Below the pieces are notes generated by a model. It ran no database searches. It was not told where the DNA came from and worked only from the letters and a program-made list of their open reading frames with translations. Shown piece by piece: positions 47,289-52,490 of a stretch of DNA of 52,490 bases. Positions within the stretch are counted from its first letter, which is position 1. Each line of letters starts with the position of its first letter. The position numbers were made by a program, and so were the translations under genes. The stretch covers positions 1 to 52,490 of the forward strand of contig JACRDO010000045.1 of the NCBI GenBank assembly GCA_016212885.1. The letters run 5' to 3'. The stretch comes from Elusimicrobiota bacterium (GTDB lineage Bacteria; Elusimicrobiota; Elusimicrobia; UBA1565).

Positions 47289-47496
47289 GCGTCAAAACCG
47301 ATTCCTTGGCCAGCTCGAGGACCGCGATGGCGTGCTCACGAGTTACCGAGGGGAAGTCCTCGAGGAAGGAATCTAAAGTGTCGCCTTCCTCCAAGTAGTC
47401 GATCAGCGCCTGGATCGGAACGCGCGTACGAGCGAAAACCGGGGCTCCGCTTAGGATGTTGTCCGAACGCGTGATAAATGGCTTCGGGACTGCCAT
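47272..47496 (-). CDS. DUF433 protein, probable antitoxin
   Basis: 74 residues. ITRSDNILSGAPVFARTRVPIQALIDYLEEGDTLDSFLEDFP is the DUF433 core, a winged-helix-like domain that partners DUF5615 or PIN proteins. I start at the ATG with an AGGGGG ribosome-binding site; a longer frame upstream lacks family similarity. First gene of the pair, transcribed away from the lysine-6-dehydrogenase-like gene. Confidence 0.88.
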   Translation of the reverse strand: MAVPKPFITRSDNILSGAPVFARTRVPIQALIDYLEEGDTLDSFLEDFPSVTREHAIAVLELAKESVLTHADSA

Positions 47497-47612
47497 GGCG
47501 ATGCCCCCTTGCTCAGGCACCCACAGTATACAAGATGGTCTTTCGTGTATCAACGCCAGGATGAGCCGCCAAGGGCCGGCGCAAAAAATGTTACCATCGG
47601 TCCACCGATTCC

Positions 47613-48779
47613 ATGAATGTCCAAAGTCGTGCGGTTATCAAGCGCATCGTCGTGCTCGGCGCGGGCCGCGTCGGAAGCGCCATGATCAAAGACCTGGCGA
47701 AGGACCGCGAGTTCCAGGTCACAGCCGTCGACGCCTCCCCGGCCAGCCTCGCCCGCGTCAAAGGCAAGGGCATCGCCGTGCGAAAGGCGGACCTCTCCAA
47801 AGCCGCCGCGGTCAAAGACGCAGTCAAGGACGCGGACCTGGTGGTCGGCGCGGTTCCGGGATTTATGGGCTTTGCGACGCTCAAGGCTGTCCTGGAGGCC
47901 GGCAAGGACATCGTGGACATCTGCTTCTTCCCCGAGGATCCGTTCCGGCTGGACAAGCTGGCCAAGTCCAAGGGTCTCCAAGCCCTCACCGACATGGGCG
48001 TGGCGCCGGGCTGCGACAACCTGATCCTGGGATCCCTGGAGGCCGGCTTGGACCGCCTCACCCGGTTCGAATGCCTCGTGGGCGGCCTGCCCGCGGTGCG
48101 CACCTGGCCCTACGAGTACAAGGCCGGCTTCTCGCCCATCGACGTGCTGGAGGAGTACACCAGGCCCGCGCGCTACGTGGCCCACGGCAAGGGAGTGGTG
48201 ATGCCGGCCCTCTCGGAGCCCGAGCTCGTCGAGTTCCCGGGCGTCGGCACCCTGGAGGCGTTCAACACGGACGGCCTGCGCACCCTCATCCATACCGTGG
48301 ACGCGCCCTTCAAGAAGGAGAAGACCCTGCGCTACCCGGGCCACATCGAGAAGATGCGCATGCTGAGGGAGACGGGCTTCTTCCGGAAGGACTTAGTCGA
48401 AGTAGGCGGAGCGCGGGTCGTTCCCTTGGAGCTCACGGCCAAGCTCCTCTTCCCGATGTGGCAGATGAGGGAGGACGAGGAGGACTTTACGGTCATGCGC
48501 GTCGTCGTGGAGGGAGAGAAGGGCGGGGAGGCCGTTTCCTGCCAGTACGACCTGCTCGACCGTTACGACAAGGCCGCGAAGACGACCTCTATGGCCCGGA
48601 CCACGGGCTACACCTGCACGGCCGCCGTGCGCATGGCGGCCCGGGGCCTCTATTCGCGCAAGGGCGTCTCGCCGCCGGAATACGTGGGCCGCGAGAAGGG
48701 CTGCTGGGAGTTCATCCGCAAGGAGCTCGCGAAGCGCGGCGTGGTCTTCAAGGAGACTTGGAACACATGGCCAAGATAG
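47613..48779 (+). CDS. lysine 6-dehydrogenase / saccharopine-dehydrogenase-like oxidoreductase
   Basis: 388 residues. N-terminal Rossmann motif IVVLGAGRVGSAMIKDL, then DMGVAPGCDNLILG, VGGLPAVRTWPYEYKAGFS, LEAFNTDGLRTLI and TLRYPGHIEKMRML. The order and wording of these segments resemble bacterial L-lysine 6-dehydrogenase more than true saccharopine reductase; the fold is shared. Likely reaction: NAD-dependent oxidation of lysine's epsilon carbon to aminoadipate semialdehyde/piperideine carboxylate. It overlaps pilT by 13 nt, an unexpected partner, and stands divergent from the saccharopine operon across the DUF433/5615 pair. Confidence 0.8.
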   Translation: MNVQSRAVIKRIVVLGAGRVGSAMIKDLAKDREFQVTAVDASPASLARVKGKGIAVRKADLSKAAAVKDAVKDADLVVGAVPGFMGFATLKAVLEAGKDIVDICFFPEDPFRLDKLAKSKGLQALTDMGVAPGCDNLILGSLEAGLDRLTRFECLVGGLPAVRTWPYEYKAGFSPIDVLEEYTRPARYVAHGKGVVMPALSEPELVEFPGVGTLEAFNTDGLRTLIHTVDAPFKKEKTLRYPGHIEKMRMLRETGFFRKDLVEVGGARVVPLELTAKLLFPMWQMREDEEDFTVMRVVVEGEKGGEAVSCQYDLLDRYDKAAKTTSMARTTGYTCTAAVRMAARGLYSRKGVSPPEYVGREKGCWEFIRKELAKRGVVFKETWNTWPR

Positions 48780-49846
48780 ACGCTTTCTTTAAATTGATGT
48801 TCGAGCAGGGGGCCTCGGACCTTCACCTGGTCTCCGGCCAGCAGCCGATCGTCCGCCTGCACGGGGAGATGGAGCGCATCAAGTACAAGGTGCTGGAAGG
48901 CGACGAGCTCAAGGCGATGCTCTACGAGATCGCCCCCGAGATCAAGATCAAGCAGTTCGAGGAGACCGGGGACGTGGACTTCGGCTACGAGGTCCCGAAC
49001 ATGGCCCGGTTCCGGGCCAACTTCTTCAACCAGCGCAACGGCTGCGCCGCGGTCTTCCGGCTGATCCCCAGCAAGGTGCTCTCGGCCGAAGACCTGGGCC
49101 TGCCGCCCATCTTGACGCAGTCCGCCATGTACAAGAAGGGCTTAGTCCTGGTCACCGGGCCCACGGGGAGCGGCAAGTCCACGACGCTCGCCGCCATCAT
49201 CGACCACGCCAACAAGCACCGCCACGACCACATCATCACCGTCGAGGACCCCATCGAGTTCGTGCACCAGAGCGCGGGCTGCCTCGTCAACCACCGCGAG
49301 ATCGGCCGGCACACCAAGTCCTTCGCCGCGGCCCTGCGCGGGGCTCTGCGCCAGGACCCAGACATCATCCTGGTCGGCGAGATGCGCGACCTGGAGACTA
49401 TCAGCCTCGCCATCGAGGCCGCCGCGACCGGCCACCTCGTCTTCGGCACCCTGCACACCATCAACGCGGCCAAGACCGTGGACCGCGTCATCGAGGTATT
49501 CCCATCCGAGGAGCAGAGCCAGATCCGCAACACCCTGGCCAGCAGCCTCAAGCTCGTCGTCGCCCAGAACCTCTTCAAGCGCATCGACAAGAAGGGGCGC
49601 TGCGCGGCGCTCGAGATCATGGTGTGCACCTCGGCCATCTCGAACCTGATCCGCGACAACAAGACCTTCCAGATCCCCTCCATCATCCAGACCGGGAAGA
49701 AGCAAGGCATGGCCTCCCTGGACGACGCCATCATGGAGCAGCTCAACAAGAAGTGGATCAGCGCCGAGGAGGCGTTCGACAAGTGCGTGGACAAGGCCAA
49801 GTTCCTTCCGTTCCTGAAGGAGACGCCTGCGGATTACTTCGGATGA
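48767..49846 (+). CDS. pilT: type IV pilus retraction ATPase
   Basis: 359 residues, normal for PilT. GASDLHLVSGQQPIVRLHGEM at the N-terminus, Walker A GPTGSGKST, Asp box TVEDPIEFVH, Walker B DPDIILVGEMRDLET and His box TGHLVFGTLHT are all present. It depolymerises pili for twitching and surface responses. The ATG lies inside the last codons of the preceding dehydrogenase gene, so the two are translated together. PilB, its antagonist, is encoded at 7410-9212. Confidence 0.96.
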   Translation: MAKIDAFFKLMFEQGASDLHLVSGQQPIVRLHGEMERIKYKVLEGDELKAMLYEIAPEIKIKQFEETGDVDFGYEVPNMARFRANFFNQRNGCAAVFRLIPSKVLSAEDLGLPPILTQSAMYKKGLVLVTGPTGSGKSTTLAAIIDHANKHRHDHIITVEDPIEFVHQSAGCLVNHREIGRHTKSFAAALRGALRQDPDIILVGEMRDLETISLAIEAAATGHLVFGTLHTINAAKTVDRVIEVFPSEEQSQIRNTLASSLKLVVAQNLFKRIDKKGRCAALEIMVCTSAISNLIRDNKTFQIPSIIQTGKKQGMASLDDAIMEQLNKKWISAEEAFDKCVDKAKFLPFLKETPADYFG

Positions 49847-49856
49847 GGGTGAGACC

Positions 49857-51032
49857 ATGAGAAAAGCCGAGATCGACTACATGCTGAGCCGGATGCTCTT
49901 GACGTATCCGAACGTGTCGGACCTGAACGTTTCGGTGGACAGGCCCCTGCAGGTGGAGACCTCCGGCCAGCTGAGCAAGGTGCCCGTGGAGCCGGACATC
50001 GAGAAGCTGACCCCGTTCCAGACCGAGATCTTCGCGCTGAACCTCCTGCACAACAACCGGCGCCTGGCCAAGAGCCTCCTCGATCAGGGCTCCTGCGACA
50101 GCTCGTACTACCTGGAGGGAAAGGCCCGGTTCCGCGTGAACGTCTTCGCCCAGAGGGGCAACTATTCCATCATCCTGCGCAAGCTCGAAACGGCCATCCC
50201 GTCGCTCAAGGACCTGAAGATGCCGGAGGCCTTCCACAAGATGCCGCAGGAGAAGAACGGGCTCATCCTGGTCACGGGCGGCACCGGCAGCGGCAAATCC
50301 ACCTCCCTGGCCGCCCTCCTGCGCCAGCTCAACGAGACCAAGTCCATCCACATCGTCACCCTCGAGGACCCCATTGAGTTCGTGCACCCCAACATGAAGG
50401 CGACCTTCAATCAGCGGGAGCTGGGCAGCGACTTCGACACCTTCGCCAACGGCCTGCGCGCGGCGCTGCGCCAGGCGCCGAAGGTCATCCTCGTCGGCGA
50501 GATGCGCGACCGGGAGACGGTGGAACTCGGGATGAAGGCCGCGGAGACAGGCCACCTCGTGCTGAGCACCCTGCACACCATCGACGCCGGGCAGACCATC
50601 AGCCGGATCGTGGGCATGTTCGACCAGGAGGAGGAGAAGCAGATCCGCCAGCGCCTCGCCGAGACCATCCGCTGGATCGTCGGCCAGCGGCTGGTCCCGA
50701 AGGTTGGTGGCGGCCGCCTCGCCACCCACGACATACTCGGCAACAACCTTCGCATCAAGGAATCCATCCTGATGGGCGAGTGCGAGGGGAAGACCTTCTA
50801 CGAGATCCAGGAGGCGAGCCAGCCTTTCGGCATGCAGACCTTCGACCAGGCGCTCATCAAGGCTTTCCAGGACGGCTTGATCACCGGCGAGAACGCGGAG
50901 CTCTACGCGACGCGAAAGGCGGTGGTCCAGCGCGGGGTGGACGGCATCCGGCAGGCCCGCGGCGAGAAGACGACCGACATCGAAGGCCTGACGATCGACA
51001 CCGAGTACGAGAAAGCCATAGAGGGGAAATAA
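49857..51032 (+). CDS. PilT/PilU-like ATPase
   Basis: 391 residues. The motor core is intact: GGTGSGKSTSLAALL, LEDPIEFVHPN, KVILVGEMRDRETVELG and GHLVLSTLHTIDA. The N-terminal domain diverges from PilT (VSDLNVSVDRPLQVETSGQL in place of the SDLHL motif), and a C-terminal extension (~345-391) is present, as in PilU-type accessory motors. It probably assists or modulates PilT. GAGGGTGAG precedes the ATG. Same operon as pilT and two regulator-like proteins. Confidence 0.9.
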   Translation: MRKAEIDYMLSRMLLTYPNVSDLNVSVDRPLQVETSGQLSKVPVEPDIEKLTPFQTEIFALNLLHNNRRLAKSLLDQGSCDSSYYLEGKARFRVNVFAQRGNYSIILRKLETAIPSLKDLKMPEAFHKMPQEKNGLILVTGGTGSGKSTSLAALLRQLNETKSIHIVTLEDPIEFVHPNMKATFNQRELGSDFDTFANGLRAALRQAPKVILVGEMRDRETVELGMKAAETGHLVLSTLHTIDAGQTISRIVGMFDQEEEKQIRQRLAETIRWIVGQRLVPKVGGGRLATHDILGNNLRIKESILMGECEGKTFYEIQEASQPFGMQTFDQALIKAFQDGLITGENAELYATRKAVVQRGVDGIRQARGEKTTDIEGLTIDTEYEKAIEGK

Positions 51033-51036
51033 GACC

Positions 51037-51690
51037 ATGGAAGTCATCTGCAATTCCTGCTCCGCGAAGCTGACGATCCCCGACGACCGGCTCCCGAAGA
51101 ACGTGCCGAGCGTCAAGGGGAAATGCCCGCATTGCCAGCAGACCATCGAGATACGCATCCCGCAGGCCCCTCCCGCGGCCGAGCCTCCGGACTCCCCGCC
51201 GCCCGCGCCGGACGCCCAGGCGGACGCGGCCACTCCGCCGGCGGATGAGGATTTCTCGGAGGAGCGCAAGCTGGCCATGGTGTGCTTCGATCAGCCGGAG
51301 CTTCAAGGGCAGGTGAAAGCCGAGCTCGAAGCCGCCGGCTATAGCGTGCATGCCCCCCCCAAGGGCGAGGACGCCCTCTTATGGATGCAGCGCAAGAAGT
51401 ACGAGGTCATCATCCTCCACGAGGAGTTCGGCGGCTCGCCGGAGAAGAACCTGGTGTTGAAGGCTCTCCAGCCCATGGCGATGCTCCTCAGGCGCCACAT
51501 GTGCGTGGGGCTGGTGGGCAAGGACCTGCGCACCTTGAGCAACATGACGGCCTTCGCCAAGAGCGTCAGCTTCGTCGTCGCCGAGCGCGAGCTGGGCAAG
51601 ATCAAGGCGATCACGCGGCAGGTCGTGGCGGACAACGACCAGTTCTACCGCGTCTACCGCGAAGCCCTGCGCGACGCGGGGAAAGCCTGA
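51037..51690 (+). CDS. zinc-ribbon protein with receiver-like domain
   Basis: 217 residues. CNSC at 5-8 and CPHC at ~31-34 form an N-terminal zinc ribbon of the MJ0042 type. A Pro/Ala/Asp-rich linker (~42-75) follows, then a receiver-like alpha/beta domain (LAMVCFDQPELQGQVKAELEAAGYSVH) in which the usual acidic pocket and phospho-aspartate are not evident, so it would be a pseudo-receiver. Located directly after the PilT paralogue, it may be an adaptor for pilus motors. That role is inference. Confidence 0.7.
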   Translation: MEVICNSCSAKLTIPDDRLPKNVPSVKGKCPHCQQTIEIRIPQAPPAAEPPDSPPPAPDAQADAATPPADEDFSEERKLAMVCFDQPELQGQVKAELEAAGYSVHAPPKGEDALLWMQRKKYEVIILHEEFGGSPEKNLVLKALQPMAMLLRRHMCVGLVGKDLRTLSNMTAFAKSVSFVVAERELGKIKAITRQVVADNDQFYRVYREALRDAGKA

Positions 51691-52490
51691 ATGCAATACG
51701 AAGAGAAGCTCAAGCTCCTGAAGTCCCTCCACCTCCTGCGCCAGATGCCGGAGAGGCAGCTGGCCTCCCTGGCCGAATTCCTGCGGCCCAAACAGCTGGA
51801 GGACGGAGCGGCCGTCTTTGAAGAGGGCTCCCAGGGCATGAGCCTCTACTTCATCTCGAGCGGCCGGATCCGGATCCACATGCGCGGGGCCGGCGGCGCT
51901 TCCAAGGACCTGGCCATCCTCTGCGCCGGGGATTTCTTCGGCGAGATGGCGCTCATCGAGGAGGCTACCCGCTCGGCCAGCGCGAGCGCGATGGGCCCGA
52001 CCGTCCTCTTCGAGCTCTTCCGGGGGGATCTGAGCCGCTGGGTCAAGCTGAACCCCCAGCAGGCGGTGCAGTTCTTCGCGGGGCTGGTGCACCTGCAGTC
52101 AAAGCGCCTGCGCCGCACCTCCAACGAGCTGACCCTGCACTTCGACCTCTCCAGCCTTCTGCTCGACGCGGCCGGCGCCGGGCCGGAGTTCATGGCCCGG
52201 GCCCTCGACTGCATCCTGGCCCGCCTGGAGGGCCCGTGGTCCGCCGCGGCCTACCTCTGCCGCGAGGCCGACGGGGCCCTGGAGCCCGCCTCCTCCCGCG
52301 GGAGCTTCGATTTCAGCGAGGCCGCCAAGAGCATCCCTCCCGGCGAGGGCGGGGCCGGCGCGTGGCTCGACCCCTCGACCCTGCGCGTGGCCCTGCCCGG
52401 GCAGAAGCGGGTCCTCGGCCACCTGTTGGTCCGCGCCCCGTCCCCGCGCGGCGCAGAGGAGCAGGAGGATATCGGGCGGGCCATGGCCAC
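51691..52490 (+). CDS. cyclic-nucleotide-binding-domain protein, runs off right edge
   Basis: At least 266 residues; the frame is open at the window end. The ATG follows the previous stop immediately. Residues ~10-140 form a CRP-like cNMP-binding domain (VFEEGSQGMSLYFISSGRIRI, GDFFGEMALIEEATRSASASA; the usual R of the phosphate cassette is in TRSAS). The part after ~165 looks like the start of a second alpha/beta domain, perhaps GAF (ALDCILARLEGPWSAAAYL). No helix-turn-helix follows the cNMP domain, so it may regulate protein activity rather than transcription, plausibly of the pilus motors in the same operon. Confidence 0.8.
   Translation, partial: MQYEEKLKLLKSLHLLRQMPERQLASLAEFLRPKQLEDGAAVFEEGSQGMSLYFISSGRIRIHMRGAGGASKDLAILCAGDFFGEMALIEEATRSASASAMGPTVLFELFRGDLSRWVKLNPQQAVQFFAGLVHLQSKRLRRTSNELTLHFDLSSLLLDAAGAGPEFMARALDCILARLEGPWSAAAYLCREADGALEPASSRGSFDFSEAAKSIPPGEGGAGAWLDPSTLRVALPGQKRVLGHLLVRAPSPRGAEEQEDIGRAMA

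Noticed and set aside
46932..47474. Plus-strand frame opposite the DUF433/DUF5615 pair
   Set aside because: Both minus-strand genes match known families; the plus frame matches none.

Overview
The window is high-G+C bacterial DNA, densely packed on both strands. Many adjacent genes share ATGA, GTGA or TGATG stop/start overlaps, and GTG or TTG starts are common. The gene content points to a free-living Gram-negative bacterium: outer-membrane proteins, a TolC-type efflux operon, a GT9 glycosyltransferase, murC, and type IV pilus motors (PilB, PilT and a PilT paralogue). The mix of pilus genes, secreted proteins with FlgD-like C-terminal domains and saccharopine genes would suit a deep-branching phylum such as Elusimicrobiota. 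That placement is inference from gene style, not a marker-gene result. No rRNA, tRNA or CRISPR array was recognised.

Layout. 1-1340 is a graveyard of truncated pieces (transposase-like, surface protein, tyrosine recombinase). 1364-12484 (minus) is one long run: efp, the MntA/HepT toxin-antitoxin pair, a subtilisin-like protease, a DUF192 protein, pilB, a GAF/HD-GYP protein, an acyl-CoA carboxyltransferase, an O-antigen-ligase-like protein carrying an in-frame palindromic element, coaX and an outer-membrane protein. 12512-14139 (plus) holds a GT9 transferase and a secreted protein. 14229-18667 (minus) holds an RdgB-TPR fusion, murC and rsmA. 18762-24524 (plus) is a BON protein followed by a TolC/adaptor/ABC export operon with two permeases. 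24576-26257 holds a membrane protein and a secreted Hint-domain protein. 26435-30528 (plus) encodes a membrane protein joining a FliF-like tail to FliG-like domains, plus a giant coiled-coil protein with a histidine-kinase-type ATPase domain. Then come a frameshifted marC, a sensor kinase, a J-domain protein, a caspase remnant, a response regulator, an M23 peptidase, a repeat protein and a DMT transporter.

38971-46825 (minus) is a tightly coupled metabolic operon: isocitrate/homoisocitrate-type dehydrogenase, HMG-CoA-lyase-like lyase, class III CoA-transferase, two-subunit aconitase-family hydratase, lysine-ketoglutarate reductase and saccharopine reductase. Read in one direction the set could dismantle lysine through saccharopine, 2-oxoadipate, homoisocitrate, homocitrate and homocitryl-CoA to acetyl-CoA and 2-oxoglutarate, a reversal of the alpha-aminoadipate pathway. 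This is a hypothesis. Next come a DUF433/DUF5615 toxin-antitoxin-like pair (minus) and a plus-strand operon with a lysine-6-dehydrogenase-like protein, pilT, a PilT paralogue, a zinc-ribbon/receiver-like protein and a cyclic-nucleotide-binding protein that runs off the right edge.

The most unusual items are the FliF/FliG chimera with its coiled-coil ATPase neighbour, the saccharopine/CoA-lyase operon, four interlocked palindromes inside the ligase gene, the RdgB-TPR fusion, and an EF-P with glutamine at the normally basic tip position.
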